A program made the translations under genes and the position numbers. DNA of 64,000 nucleotides from Belnapia mucosa (GTDB taxonomy: Bacteria > Pseudomonadota > Alphaproteobacteria > Acetobacterales > Acetobacteraceae). Position 1 is the first letter of the stretch, and every line of letters starts with the position of its first letter. The stretch is taken from positions 62,001 to 126,000 of the forward strand of contig NZ_JAEUXJ010000007.1 in the NCBI RefSeq assembly GCF_016775475.1, given 5' to 3'. Under the pieces are notes generated by a model. That model made no database searches. It worked only from the letters and a program-made list of their open reading frames with translations, and was not told where the DNA came from. Below are positions 16,448-25,890 of the stretch, piece after piece.

Positions 16448-17871
16448 CGAGCTTCACCAACCGGCACGGGCTGCGCGACGACACCGCCACCTCCGCCGCC
16501 GCCGAGGTGCTGGCGCGGGTGGAGCGGGAGGACATTCGCCTCATCCGCCTCGCCTTCCCCGACCAGCATGGCGTGCTGCGCGGCAAGGCGGTGACGGCGG
16601 CGGCGCTGGCCGGGGCGATGGCGGATGGCGTCTCGCTCACTTCGACCCTGCTGCTGAAGGATACCTCCCACCGGACCGTGGTGCCGATCTTCTCGGCCGG
16701 CGGCGGCATCGGGCTGCGCGACGTGCAGGGCGCGGCGGATTTCCTGCTGCTGCCCGACCCGACGACCTTCCGACTGCTGCCCTGGGCACCCGGCACGGCC
16801 TGGATGCTCTGCGACGCCTATTGGCCGGATGGGCGGGAGGTGGAATTCGCCACGCGCGGCCTCTGCCGCCGCATGCTTGGGCGGCTGGCGGCGGAGGGCT
16901 ATGGCCTCGTCACCGGACTCGAGGTCGAATTCCATCTGACCCGGCTGCTCGACCCGAAGCTGGCGCCGGAGGATGCCGGCCAACCCGGCACGCCGCCCGA
17001 GGTCGCGCTGCTGACCCAGGGTTACCAGTATCTCACCGAGGCGCGGCTGGATCAGATGCAGCCCATCCTCGACATCCTGCAGCGGGAGGTGACGGCGCTC
17101 GGCCTCGACCTCCGCTCGGTCGAGGTGGAATACGGGCCGAGCCAGGTGGAATTCACCTTCGCCCCCGGCGAGGGCCTCGCCCCGGCCGATGCGATGGTGC
17201 TGTTCCGCTCCGCGGTGAAGCAGGTGGCGTGGCGGCATGGCTACCATGCCAGCTTCATGTGCCGCCCGCGCCTGCCCAATGTCATGAGCAGCGGCTGGCA
17301 TCTGCACCAGTCCCTGCGCGACCGGGCGGGGCAGAATGCCTTCGCCTCCGGCGATGGCGGGCCGCTCTCGCCGCTCGGGATGCATTGGATGGGCGGGCTG
17401 CTGGCCGAGGCGCCGGCGGCGGCGGCCTTCACTACGCCGACGCTGAACGGCTATCGCCGGTACCGGCCGATGAGCCTGGCGCCGGACCGCGCCCTCTGGG
17501 GCATCGACAATCGCGGCGTGATGCTGCGGGTGCTGGGTCGCGGCGCCGCCGCGCATATCGAGAACCGGATCGGTGAGCCGGCGGCCAACCCTTATCTCTA
17601 CATGGCTTCGCAAGTGGTGGCGGGCCTCGCCGGCCTCGCCGCCCGGCGCGATCCCGGCCCTTCGGCCGATGCGCCCTATGAGACTGCGGCGCCGCCCCTG
17701 CCGACGACGCTCGACGCCGCGCTCGCCGCGCTGGAGGCGAGCGCGGTGTTCCGCGAGGGCTTCGGCCCCAGCTTCATCGAGTATTTCCTGCGCCTCAAGC
17801 GCGCCGAGATCGCCCGCTTCAACGCCGAGGTCTCGGAGTGGGAGCAGCGCGAGTATTTCGACCTCTTCTAG
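16444..17871 (+). CDS. glutamine synthetase family ligase
   Basis: A 475-residue member of the glutamine-synthetase superfamily, closer to gamma-glutamyl-amine ligases than to GlnA. Catalytic-domain landmarks are GLEVEFHL (metal-binding Glu residues), SVEVEYGPSQVEFTF, SSGWHLHQSL and the Arg-containing NRGVMLRV/IENRIGEPAANPY segment. The start is GTG at 16444, overlapping the Rieske stop by four bases. Such enzymes join an amine to glutamate using ATP. Coupling to an oxygenase suggests that an amine released or formed by that enzyme is captured. The substrate is inferred only in general terms. Confidence 0.88.
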   Translation: MTSFTNRHGLRDDTATSAAAEVLARVEREDIRLIRLAFPDQHGVLRGKAVTAAALAGAMADGVSLTSTLLLKDTSHRTVVPIFSAGGGIGLRDVQGAADFLLLPDPTTFRLLPWAPGTAWMLCDAYWPDGREVEFATRGLCRRMLGRLAAEGYGLVTGLEVEFHLTRLLDPKLAPEDAGQPGTPPEVALLTQGYQYLTEARLDQMQPILDILQREVTALGLDLRSVEVEYGPSQVEFTFAPGEGLAPADAMVLFRSAVKQVAWRHGYHASFMCRPRLPNVMSSGWHLHQSLRDRAGQNAFASGDGGPLSPLGMHWMGGLLAEAPAAAAFTTPTLNGYRRYRPMSLAPDRALWGIDNRGVMLRVLGRGAAAHIENRIGEPAANPYLYMASQVVAGLAGLAARRDPGPSADAPYETAAPPLPTTLDAALAALEASAVFREGFGPSFIEYFLRLKRAEIARFNAEVSEWEQREYFDLF

Positions 17872-17887
17872 CGCCACGGAGACCTGC

Positions 17888-19084
17888 ATGCGCCTGCTCG
17901 CCGCCCTGCTTGCCGCCTGCCTTGCCCTGCCGGCCGCGGCGCAGGTCAGTGCCGTGAAGATCGGCGTGCTGACCGACATGTCCGGCCCCTTTTCCGACCA
18001 AGTCGGCGCCGGCTCGGTCACCGCGGCGCAGATGGCGGCCGAGGATTTCATGCGCGACCATCCCGGCCTGCGCGTCGAGATCCTCCAGGCGGACCACCAG
18101 AACAAGCCGGATGTCGGCAGCGCCATCGCCCGCCGCTGGGTGGATACCGAAGGCGTGCAGGCGATCGTGGACCTGCCCAATTCCGGTGTCGGCCTGGCGG
18201 TGATCGAGGTGATGCGGGAGAGGCATCGGACGGCGCTCGCCTCCTCCACCCTCACCTCGGCCGTCACCGGCCGGGCCTGCACCCCGACCACGGTGCAATG
18301 GGTCAGCGATACCTGGGCGCAGGGCAATGCGGTGGCGCAGGGGTTGCTGCGCCAGGGCGGCGATAGCTGGTACTACCTGACGGTCGACTATGCCCTCGGC
18401 CATGCGCTGGAGGCGGATGCGCAGGCCGCCGTCACCGCCGGCGGCGGGCGCAACCTGGGTTCGGCGCGGCACCCGCTGAATACCGGCGACATGTCCTCGC
18501 TGCTGCTGCGGGCGCAATCGAGCGGCGCCACGGTGATCGCGCTGGCCAATACCGGCACGGATGCGATCAACGCCATCAAGCAGGCGCAGGAATTCGGCTT
18601 GCTGCGCAACAACCGTACACGCATCGCGGCGCTGTTCCTGCAGATCTCGGACATCCATTCGCTCGGCCTGGCCACCGCCCAGGGGCTGCTGCTGGCCGAG
18701 CCCTTCTATTGGGACCTGAACGAGGGCACGCGCGCCTGGTCGCGTCGCTGGTCGGCGCGGATGGGCGGGCGGATGCCGACCATGGACCATGCCGGCGTCT
18801 ATTCCGCGACCATGGCTTGGCTGCGCGCGGTGCAGAAGACCGGCAGCATCGAGGGCGAGGCAGTGATCGCTGCCATGCGCGCCACGCCGGTCGAGGACCC
18901 GCTGTTCGGCCATGTCGCCATTCGCCCCGATAGCCGCGCCGTGCATGCAATGCATGTCTTCCGGGTGAAGGCGCCGGGCGAGAGCCGCTACGCCTACGAC
19001 TATTACGAGCATCTGGCGACGATCCCGGCGGAGCAGGCCTTCCGTCCGCTCGACCAGGGCGGCTGCCCGCTGGTGACGCGGTGA
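17888..19084 (+). CDS. Liv-type ABC transporter substrate-binding protein
   Basis: A 398-residue periplasmic binding protein of the branched-chain amino acid/amide family (Peripla_BP_6 type). A signal peptide ending AAA-QVS is visible at residues 1-20. The mature chain begins with VKIGVLTDMSGPFSDQVG, the usual first strand and ligand loop. The ATG at 17888 follows GGAG. No ABC permease or ATPase gene is nearby. Its stop overlaps the next gene (GTGA), so it is co-translated with enzymes that probably metabolise the ligand. Confidence 0.9.
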   Translation: MRLLAALLAACLALPAAAQVSAVKIGVLTDMSGPFSDQVGAGSVTAAQMAAEDFMRDHPGLRVEILQADHQNKPDVGSAIARRWVDTEGVQAIVDLPNSGVGLAVIEVMRERHRTALASSTLTSAVTGRACTPTTVQWVSDTWAQGNAVAQGLLRQGGDSWYYLTVDYALGHALEADAQAAVTAGGGRNLGSARHPLNTGDMSSLLLRAQSSGATVIALANTGTDAINAIKQAQEFGLLRNNRTRIAALFLQISDIHSLGLATAQGLLLAEPFYWDLNEGTRAWSRRWSARMGGRMPTMDHAGVYSATMAWLRAVQKTGSIEGEAVIAAMRATPVEDPLFGHVAIRPDSRAVHAMHVFRVKAPGESRYAYDYYEHLATIPAEQAFRPLDQGGCPLVTR

Positions 19085-20328
19085 ACCTCGCTGTCATCGG
19101 CAATGGCATCGTCGGCACCTGCTGTGGCGCCTGGCTGCAGCGGGACGGCCACACGGTCACCTTCATCGACCCGCTCGGCCCGGCCGAAGCCACCTCCTTC
19201 GGCAATGCGGGGTCGCTCTCGCCCTCGGCCTGTCTGCCGGTCGGCATGCCGGGGATGTGGAAGCGGGTGCCGCGCTGGCTGCTCGACCCGCTCGGGCCGC
19301 TCTCGGTGCGCTGGGCCTATGCCCCGGTCGCCGCACCCTGGCTGGCGCGCTTCCTCCGCTTCTCCAACCCCGCCGAGGTGACGCGCATCGCGACGGCGCT
19401 GCGCGGCCTGCTGGCGCCGATCTTCGAATGCTACGAGCCGCTGCTGCAACGCGCCGGCGGCATGTCGCATATGCGCCGCAGCGGCTGCCTCTATGTCTAT
19501 TCGGGGCGGGAGGCGGCGGCGCAGTGGCAATGGGGGATGACCCTCCGTCGCCGCCTTGGCGTCGAGCTGCGTGATGTGGAGCAGGACGAGCTGGAGGCGC
19601 TGGAGCCCGACCTGAAAGGCCGCTTCCGCTTCGGCCTTCTGGCCCCCGAGAACGGCTCCACGCCTGATCCGGCGGCGCTGACCCGCGCCCTGTTCGCGCA
19701 ATGCGAGCGGGACGGCGCGCAGGTGGTCCGCCGCCGCGTCGCGGCGCTGGAGGCGCGTGGCGGCCAGGTGCGGGCGGTGCGGTTGGAGGATGGAGAGCGG
19801 CTGGAATTCGACGGGGTGGTGCTGGCCGGCGGCGCCTGGTCGGCGAAGCTCGCGGCGCAGCTCGGTGCCCGCATCCCGCTCGAGACCCAGCGCGGCTACC
19901 ATGTGACGGTCGAGAGTAACAATCTCGGACTGCGCCACACCGTCATGGCGGTGGAGCACAACCTGATGGTGAACCCCATGGCGATGGGGCTGCGCCTCGC
20001 CGGCACGGTGGAATTCGCCGGGCTGCGCGCCGCGCCGGACTGGCGCCGGGCCGATGCGCTGCTGGCCCGCGGGCGGGAGATGTTCCCGCATCTCGATGCC
20101 TCCCGCACCAGCCGCTGGATGGGCCACCGCCCCTGCCTGCCGGACAGCCTGCCGGTGATCGGCCGGGCGCCGGCGGCAGAGAATGCCTGGCTCGCCTTCG
20201 GCCACGGCCATGTCGGCATGTGCGGCGCGCCCGCGACGGGGCGGGAGGTCGCCAATCTCGTCGCCGGTCGTGCGCCGGAGCTCGACATCGCCCCCTTCGA
20301 CCCGCAGCGCTTCCGCCGCGCCGCCTGA
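19081..20328 (+). CDS. FAD-dependent D-amino-acid dehydrogenase-like oxidoreductase
   Basis: A 415-residue DAO-family flavoprotein. The N-terminal dinucleotide fold reads VIGNGIVGTCCGAWL, followed by SFGNAGSLSPS, typical of the DadA branch of D-amino-acid dehydrogenases. The C-terminal FAD-binding part has WMGHRPCLPDSLPVIGRAP and AFGHGHVGM. The start is GTG at 19081 inside the preceding stop. It probably oxidises an amine or amino acid taken up by the neighbouring binding protein and passes electrons to the respiratory chain. Substrate and stereochemistry cannot be read. Confidence 0.87.
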   Translation: MNLAVIGNGIVGTCCGAWLQRDGHTVTFIDPLGPAEATSFGNAGSLSPSACLPVGMPGMWKRVPRWLLDPLGPLSVRWAYAPVAAPWLARFLRFSNPAEVTRIATALRGLLAPIFECYEPLLQRAGGMSHMRRSGCLYVYSGREAAAQWQWGMTLRRRLGVELRDVEQDELEALEPDLKGRFRFGLLAPENGSTPDPAALTRALFAQCERDGAQVVRRRVAALEARGGQVRAVRLEDGERLEFDGVVLAGGAWSAKLAAQLGARIPLETQRGYHVTVESNNLGLRHTVMAVEHNLMVNPMAMGLRLAGTVEFAGLRAAPDWRRADALLARGREMFPHLDASRTSRWMGHRPCLPDSLPVIGRAPAAENAWLAFGHGHVGMCGAPATGREVANLVAGRAPELDIAPFDPQRFRRAA

Positions 20329-20339
20329 AAGGACCGCCC

Positions 20340-21299
20340 ATGCTGCCCCGCCGTGCCGTGCTGGCCTTGCCCTTCCTTGCCTCGGCGGCAAGCGCGCAGG
20401 ACTGGCCGGGCCGTCCCATCCGCATCGTCGTGCCCTTCCCGCCGGGCGGCAGCACGGACCTGCTGGGGCGGCGGGTCGCCGAAAAGCTCTCTCCCGCCCT
20501 CGGCGTGCCGGTGGTGTTGGAGAACCGCCCCGGCGCCGGTGGCACCACGGGGTCCGAGATGGTGGCGCGGGCGGCCCCCGACGGCACCACGCTGCTGTTC
20601 GGCGTCACCGGCACGCATGGCGTGGCGCCGAGCCTCTTCCCGCGGCTCGGCTACGACCCGCTGCGGGACTTCGCGCCCGTCTCCCTCGTCGTCACCGCGC
20701 CGCTGGTGCTGGTGACGCGGCCCGACCTGCCGGCACGGACCTTGGCGGAATTCATCGCTCTGGCGAAATCGGAGCCCGGCGCCATCACCTATGGCACGCC
20801 GGGCAACGGCACCTCGATGCACCTGACCGGGGTGATGTTCGACATGCAGGCGGGCACGCGGCTGACGCATGTGCCCTATCGCGGTTCCGGTCCCGCGCTG
20901 AACGACCTCGTCGCCGGCAATCTGGCGACGATGTTCGGCGACCTGCTGGTGGTGCTGCCGCAGCTCCGCGCCGGGACGATCCGCGCCATCGCGGTGACGG
21001 GCGCCACGCGCCATCCGCTGCTGCCCGATGTGCCGACCATCGCGGAGGCAGGGCTGCCCGGCTTCCTGGCGCTGTCCTGGCAGGGCCTCTTCGCCCCCGC
21101 CGGCACGCCGCGCGCCATTATCGAGAGGCTGGTGATCGAGGTGCGGTCGGCGCTGGCCGCGCCCGAGCTGCGCGACTTCTTCGCCGGCCAGGGCTTCGCT
21201 ATCGAGGTCGGCTCCCCGGAGGAGCTGCGGTCGCTGCTGGAGACGGAGATCCCGAAATGGGCCGCCGTGGTGAAGGCCGGCCAGGTAAGACTGGATTAG
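20340..21299 (+). CDS. Bug/TctC family periplasmic binding protein
   Basis: A 319-residue protein of the tripartite tricarboxylate receptor (Bug) family, which binds carboxylates or aromatic acids in the periplasm. The signal peptide ends ASA-QDWPGRPIRIVVPFPPGG, the standard opening of mature Bug proteins. Other family blocks are ENRPGAGGTTGSEMVARAAPDG and THVPYRGSGPALNDL. The ATG at 20340 lies 11 bp after the preceding stop. The membrane subunits TctA and TctB are not encoded nearby. Confidence 0.92.
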   Translation: MLPRRAVLALPFLASAASAQDWPGRPIRIVVPFPPGGSTDLLGRRVAEKLSPALGVPVVLENRPGAGGTTGSEMVARAAPDGTTLLFGVTGTHGVAPSLFPRLGYDPLRDFAPVSLVVTAPLVLVTRPDLPARTLAEFIALAKSEPGAITYGTPGNGTSMHLTGVMFDMQAGTRLTHVPYRGSGPALNDLVAGNLATMFGDLLVVLPQLRAGTIRAIAVTGATRHPLLPDVPTIAEAGLPGFLALSWQGLFAPAGTPRAIIERLVIEVRSALAAPELRDFFAGQGFAIEVGSPEELRSLLETEIPKWAAVVKAGQVRLD

Positions 21300-21306
21300 A
21301 ATTGGC

Positions 21307-23316
21307 ATGAGCATCGAGATCGGCATCGATATCGGCGGCACCTTCACCGATGCGGTGTGCCGCGACGAGGATGGTGCCTTCCGCCTGTTGAAGGTGCCCA
21401 GCACGCCGGACGATCCGGCCCGCGCCGTCGGCATCGCGCTCGACCGGATCCTCCCCGGCGCGGCGGCGGAGGTCGCGCGCTTCCTGCACGGCACCACCGT
21501 CGCCACCAATGCCATCCTGGAAGGCAAGGCGGCGAAGGTCGGGCTGATCACGACCGCGGGCTTCGCCGATGTGCTGGAGCTCGGGCGGATGACCCGCGCT
21601 TCCAATTACGACCTGGTCTTCGGGCCGCAGACGCCGGTCGCCCTGGTGCCGGCCGAGCGGCGGCTGGAGGTGGCGGAACGCATCGGCCCGGACGGCGCGG
21701 TGCTGACCCCGTTGGACGAGGCCGGCGTTGCCGCCGCGGCGCGGGCGCTGGCGGGGCAGGGGGTGCAGGCCGTCGCCATCGCCTTCCTCTTCGCCTTCCT
21801 CAACCCGGCGCATGAGCGGCGGGCGCGCGAGGTCGTGGAGGAGGTTGCGCCGGGCCTCGCCATCTCCCTCTCCTCCGAGGTCGATCCGGCAGTCCGCGAA
21901 TACGAACGCAGCTGCGCTACCGTCTTCGACGCCGCGCTGAAGCCGGTGCTGGATGCCTATCTCGGCCGGATTGAGGCGATGCTGGCATCCCGCGGCGTGC
22001 CGGCGCCCTTGCAGGTGATGCATTCCCGCGGCGGGCTGCTCGGCGCCGCCGCGGCGCGGTCGCGGCCGATCCGCCTGACGCTCTCCGGTCCCTCCGCTGC
22101 CGCCATCGGCGCCGCCAGCGTGCTGCGGGAGGCCGGGTGCCCGGCCGGCATCTCCATCGATATCGGCGGCACCAGCGCCGATATCGCCGTGATCGAGGGC
22201 GGCATGCCGGTGCTGCGCGGCGATGGCAGCGTCGCCGGCTTCCCAATGCGGGTGCCGACCGCGGATGTGCTGGCCATCGCCGCGGGGGGCGGCAGCATCG
22301 CCTGGCTGGATGCGGCGGGCGGGCTGCATGTCGGGCCGCATTCCGCCGGCGCCGATCCCGGCCCGGTCTGCTACGGCCGCGGCGGCACCCAGCCGACCGT
22401 GCTCGATGCCTCGGTGGTGCTCGGCCTGGTCGATCCGGCGCGCTTCGCCGGCGGCACCCTTGCGCTGGATGCGGCGGCGGCCGAGACGGCCATCCGCGAA
22501 CGGATCGCCGGCCCGCTCGGCCTGTCGGTGGAGGCGGCGGCGATCGCCATCCACCGCATCACCAATGCGGCGCTGACCGAGGCGGTGCGGCGCATGACCA
22601 TCGGCCGCGGCAGCGACCCGCGCGCCCTGCCCCTGGTGCCGGCCGGCGGCGGCGGCGGGCTGCACGCCGCGGCCATTGCCGAGGAACTCGGCATGACCCG
22701 CCTGGTGCTGCCCGTCGCCCCCGGCGTGCTGGCCGCGACCGGCCTGCTGGAGGCGCCGCTGGAGCATGACGCCAGCATGGGCTTCTTCCGCGCCGTGGAA
22801 AGCATCCCGGAGGAGGCGCTGCGCGATGCGATCGCGGCGCTGACGGCGCGCTGCGCCGCCGCCATGGCCCGCGACGGCGTCGAGGCCGACGCGACGGAGG
22901 TTTCGGCCGATGCCAGCTTCATCGGCCAGGGCCATACGCTGGAGGTCGCCATCCCCGCCGGGAGCGAGACGCCGGGCGCCGATCTGCGCGCCGGCTTCAT
23001 CGCCGCGCACCGGGCCGCCTATGGCCATACACGGGACGCGCCGGTGCGGCTGGTGACCTTGCGCGTGGTGCAGCGGGCCCGGCCGCGCGGCGCGGCGCTG
23101 ATCGCCAGCGGCGCTGCCGCCGGCCCGGCCGGGGAACGCCGCGCCTGGCTGGGCGGCGACTTCGCCACCGCCCACATCCAGCGCGGCTTGGCGCCGGGGG
23201 AATCGCTCAGCGGCCCGGCCATCCTCGAGACGGTGGACAGCACCTTGCTGGTCCCGCCCGGCTGGCGCCTCACCGCCACCGCCACCCACCTGCTGATGGA
23301 GCGCGTCGCGCCATGA
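21307..23316 (+). CDS. hyuA: hydantoinase/oxoprolinase subunit A
   Basis: A 669-residue HyuA-family protein, the ATP-binding subunit of N-methylhydantoinase, oxoprolinase and acetone/acetophenone carboxylase-type complexes. The N-terminal motif IGIDIGGTFTDAVC and the second phosphate loop SIDIGGTSADIAVI belong to the actin/Hsp70-like ATPase fold. LHGTTVATNAILEGK is also family-typical. It overlaps hyuB by four bases (ATGA) and the two should form a complex. Placement between two Bug proteins suggests an imported lactam, hydantoin or related cyclic amide as substrate. The true substrate is not determined. Confidence 0.9.
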   Translation: MSIEIGIDIGGTFTDAVCRDEDGAFRLLKVPSTPDDPARAVGIALDRILPGAAAEVARFLHGTTVATNAILEGKAAKVGLITTAGFADVLELGRMTRASNYDLVFGPQTPVALVPAERRLEVAERIGPDGAVLTPLDEAGVAAAARALAGQGVQAVAIAFLFAFLNPAHERRAREVVEEVAPGLAISLSSEVDPAVREYERSCATVFDAALKPVLDAYLGRIEAMLASRGVPAPLQVMHSRGGLLGAAAARSRPIRLTLSGPSAAAIGAASVLREAGCPAGISIDIGGTSADIAVIEGGMPVLRGDGSVAGFPMRVPTADVLAIAAGGGSIAWLDAAGGLHVGPHSAGADPGPVCYGRGGTQPTVLDASVVLGLVDPARFAGGTLALDAAAAETAIRERIAGPLGLSVEAAAIAIHRITNAALTEAVRRMTIGRGSDPRALPLVPAGGGGGLHAAAIAEELGMTRLVLPVAPGVLAATGLLEAPLEHDASMGFFRAVESIPEEALRDAIAALTARCAAAMARDGVEADATEVSADASFIGQGHTLEVAIPAGSETPGADLRAGFIAAHRAAYGHTRDAPVRLVTLRVVQRARPRGAALIASGAAAGPAGERRAWLGGDFATAHIQRGLAPGESLSGPAILETVDSTLLVPPGWRLTATATHLLMERVAP

Positions 23317-24899
23317 CCGCCGCCCGCCTCGACCCGGCCAGCATCGAGATCATCCGCCGCCGCCTGGAGGCGATCGCGGAGGAGATGCAGGGCGTCATGC
23401 TCCGCAGCGCCGTCTCCCCCATCGTGCGGGAGGCGAATGACGCTTCGGCCAGCCTGTTCCTGCCCGATGGCACGGTGCTGGCGCAGTCCGTTTCCCTGCC
23501 GCTGCTGCTCGGCTGCCTGGTGCCGGCGGTCGGCCGGATGATCCGCGAATTCCCGGTGGAGGAGATGCGGCCGGGCGACATCTACCTGATGAACGACCCC
23601 TATGACGGCGGCACCCATATCCCCGACGTCTCGCTGCTGGTGCCGGTCTTCGCCGAGGAGCGAGTCATCGCCCTCTCGGCCACCATCCTGCATCACCAGG
23701 ATATGGGTGGGCTGACCCCCGGCTCGGTGCCGACCCATGCGACGGAGATCTACCAGGAAGGGCTGCGCCTGCCGCCGTTGCGCCTGGCGCGGGAGGGCGC
23801 GATCGATGCCCAGATCATGCGCATCATCGCCCGCAACATCCGCACGCCGGATGCCTTCGAATGGGACCTGCACGCGCAGATTTCCGCCTGCACCACCGGC
23901 GCCGCGCGGCTCGCGGAACTGGCCGCGAAATATGGCGTCGCGCCGCTGGAGGCGATGTTGCGGGAGCAGGTGCGGCTGGCCGAGGCCGCGACCCGCGCCG
24001 CCATCCGCGCCATCCCGGACGGAACCTGGCGCTACGAGGACCAGCTCGACAATGACGGCGTCGATCTCGACCGGCCGGTGCCGATCGTGGTCACGGTGAC
24101 GGTCGCAGGGGATACGCTGACCATCGACTTCACCGGCTCCTCGCCGCAGGTGCGGGGGCCGGTGAATGCGGCGCCGGCCGGCGTCATGGCCGGGGCCTTC
24201 TTCGCGCTGCGCGCCGTGGCCGGCCCGGACATCCCGAACAATGGCGGCTGCTTCCGCCCGCTGCGCCTGGTGCTGCCGGAAGGCAGCGTGGTGAACCCCC
24301 GCCTGCCGGCGGCGGTGAATGCGCGGACCGCGACGGTGAAGGTGCTGACCAATGCCATCCTCGGCGCCCTGGCCGAGGCGCTGCCGGACCGCATCCCGGC
24401 CGCCAATGCCGGCGTCTCCTGCATCGTCTCCTTCGGCGGAAGGCGGGAGGATGGCAGCCCCTATGTCGTCACCGAGGTGATCGCCGGCGGCAGCGGCGGT
24501 TCGGCCTTCGGCCCTGGTGTCAACGGCATCTCCACCGATGTCAGCAACACCATGAACCAGCCGGCCGAGATGCTGGAAAGCGATGCGCCGCTGCGCGTGC
24601 ATCGCGTCGCGGTGCGGCGGGGATCGGGCGGCGCGGGCGTGCATCCCGGCGGCTGCGGCATCTTGCGGGAATATGAGGTGCTGCGCGGGCCGCTCACCCT
24701 CAGCTTCCGCGGCGAGCGGCACCTGAACGCGCCGCGCGGCGCGCTGGGCGGCGGGCCGGGCCGGCCGGCCGAGGCCTATATCCTCCGCGCCGCCGGCGGG
24801 CGGGAGGAGATCCGCTCGAAGCTCAGCACCGTGCTGCAGACGGGCGACCGGCTGGTGATGGGCACCGCCGGCGCCGGTGGTTGGGGAGCCCCCGCATGA
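23313..24899 (+). CDS. hyuB: hydantoinase/oxoprolinase subunit B
   Basis: A 528-residue HyuB-family protein, the partner of the upstream HyuA. Family blocks include IEIIRRRLEAIAEEMQGVMLRSA, LMNDPYDGGTHIPDVSL, YEDQLDNDG, the substrate-domain segment NAPRGALGGGPGRP and the GTAGAGGWG tail. Its length is that of the plain HyuB type, about 120 residues shorter than the second copy at 59-61 kb. Its ATG overlaps hyuA, and its stop overlaps the next Bug gene (ATGA), so all three are coupled. Confidence 0.9.
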   Translation: MTAARLDPASIEIIRRRLEAIAEEMQGVMLRSAVSPIVREANDASASLFLPDGTVLAQSVSLPLLLGCLVPAVGRMIREFPVEEMRPGDIYLMNDPYDGGTHIPDVSLLVPVFAEERVIALSATILHHQDMGGLTPGSVPTHATEIYQEGLRLPPLRLAREGAIDAQIMRIIARNIRTPDAFEWDLHAQISACTTGAARLAELAAKYGVAPLEAMLREQVRLAEAATRAAIRAIPDGTWRYEDQLDNDGVDLDRPVPIVVTVTVAGDTLTIDFTGSSPQVRGPVNAAPAGVMAGAFFALRAVAGPDIPNNGGCFRPLRLVLPEGSVVNPRLPAAVNARTATVKVLTNAILGALAEALPDRIPAANAGVSCIVSFGGRREDGSPYVVTEVIAGGSGGSAFGPGVNGISTDVSNTMNQPAEMLESDAPLRVHRVAVRRGSGGAGVHPGGCGILREYEVLRGPLTLSFRGERHLNAPRGALGGGPGRPAEAYILRAAGGREEIRSKLSTVLQTGDRLVMGTAGAGGWGAPA

Positions 24900-25864
24900 T
24901 CCGCTGGCTTGGACTAACCCTTGCCCTGACGCTCGCCGCGATGGCTCCGGCCTCCGCGCAGCTGGAACCCGGGCGGCCGATCCGCCTCATCGTCGGCTAT
25001 GGGCCGGGCGGCTCGCTCGACCTCGTCGCGCGGGTGATGGCGGAGCTGGTGCGGGACCGGCTGGGCGCGCCAGTGGTGGTGGAGAACCGCACCGGCGCGG
25101 GCGGCGTGATCGGCAGCGACCTCGTCGCCAAGGCGGCGCCCGATGGCCATACGCTGGTGATGGGCGGCGGCGGGTCGCATGGCGTCACGCCGGCCGTGCG
25201 GCGCAACCTACCCTTCGACCCGGATCGCGACTTCACCGCCATTGCCCGTGTCGCTGACTTCCCCAATGTGATGGTGGTCAGCGCCGCCTTGCCGGTGCAG
25301 AGCGTGCAGGATTTCATCGCCTATGCCCGCAGCCGGCCGCAGGGGGTGAATTTCGGCTCGACCGGCGTCGGCACCTCGATCCACCTGACCGGGGAGCTGT
25401 TCAAGCTGCGCACCGGCCTCGAGATGACGCATGTGCCCTATCGCGGCGCCGGCGGCTCCTCGACCGATCTGCGCTCGGGGCAGATCCAGGTGATCTTCGA
25501 CAACCTGCCCTCGGTCATCGGCCAGGTGCAGGCGGGGGTGCTGCGGGCGCTGGCCGTCACCTCCGCTGCCCGGGCGCCGAGCCTGCCGGAGGTGCCGACC
25601 ATGGCCGAGGCGGGGCTGGCGGATTTCGTGGTGACGAGCTGGGTCGGCCCCTTCGGTCCGGCCGGCTTGGCGCCGGCGACGGTCGCCCAGCTTTCCCGCG
25701 CCTTCACCGAGGCGGCGGCCTCGCCGCAGGGGCAGGAGAGATTGCGGGCGCTCGGCGCCGTTCCCGCGGCCGAGGATGCCGCTGCCTTCGACCGCAGCTG
25801 GCGCCAGGACATGGCCCGCTGGCGCCGGGTGGTGGCGGAGGCGCGGGTGCCAGTGGAGGAATAG
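24896..25864 (+). CDS. Bug/TctC family periplasmic binding protein
   Basis: A 322-residue second Bug-family receptor. The signal peptide (residues 1-20, ending ASA) precedes QLEPGRPIRLIVGYGPGGSLDLVARV. Family blocks VVVENRTGAGGVIGSDLVAKAAPDG and THVPYRGAGGSSTDL are present. The ATG at 24896 overlaps the hyuB stop. It differs clearly from the first Bug protein, so this is not a recent duplicate. It closes the plus-strand run started by the Rieske gene and converges on a peptide-binding protein gene. Confidence 0.92.
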   Translation: MIRWLGLTLALTLAAMAPASAQLEPGRPIRLIVGYGPGGSLDLVARVMAELVRDRLGAPVVVENRTGAGGVIGSDLVAKAAPDGHTLVMGGGGSHGVTPAVRRNLPFDPDRDFTAIARVADFPNVMVVSAALPVQSVQDFIAYARSRPQGVNFGSTGVGTSIHLTGELFKLRTGLEMTHVPYRGAGGSSTDLRSGQIQVIFDNLPSVIGQVQAGVLRALAVTSAARAPSLPEVPTMAEAGLADFVVTSWVGPFGPAGLAPATVAQLSRAFTEAAASPQGQERLRALGAVPAAEDAAAFDRSWRQDMARWRRVVAEARVPVEE

Positions 25865-25873
25865 ATTGGGGGA

Positions 25874-25890
25874 CTGAGCGCGCTGCTCAG
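25874..25890. terminator. hairpin at convergent gene ends
   Basis: CTGAGC (25874-25879) and GCTCAG (25885-25890) form a perfect six-base stem with a GCGCT loop. The right arm contains the stop codon of the minus-strand binding protein. It is the only structure in the 22-bp gap. Confidence 0.4.

Noticed and set aside
15128-25864. Horizontally acquired island
   Set aside because: By eye, GC content and third-position use are like the neighbouring housekeeping genes, and no integrase, tRNA end or flanking repeat is present.
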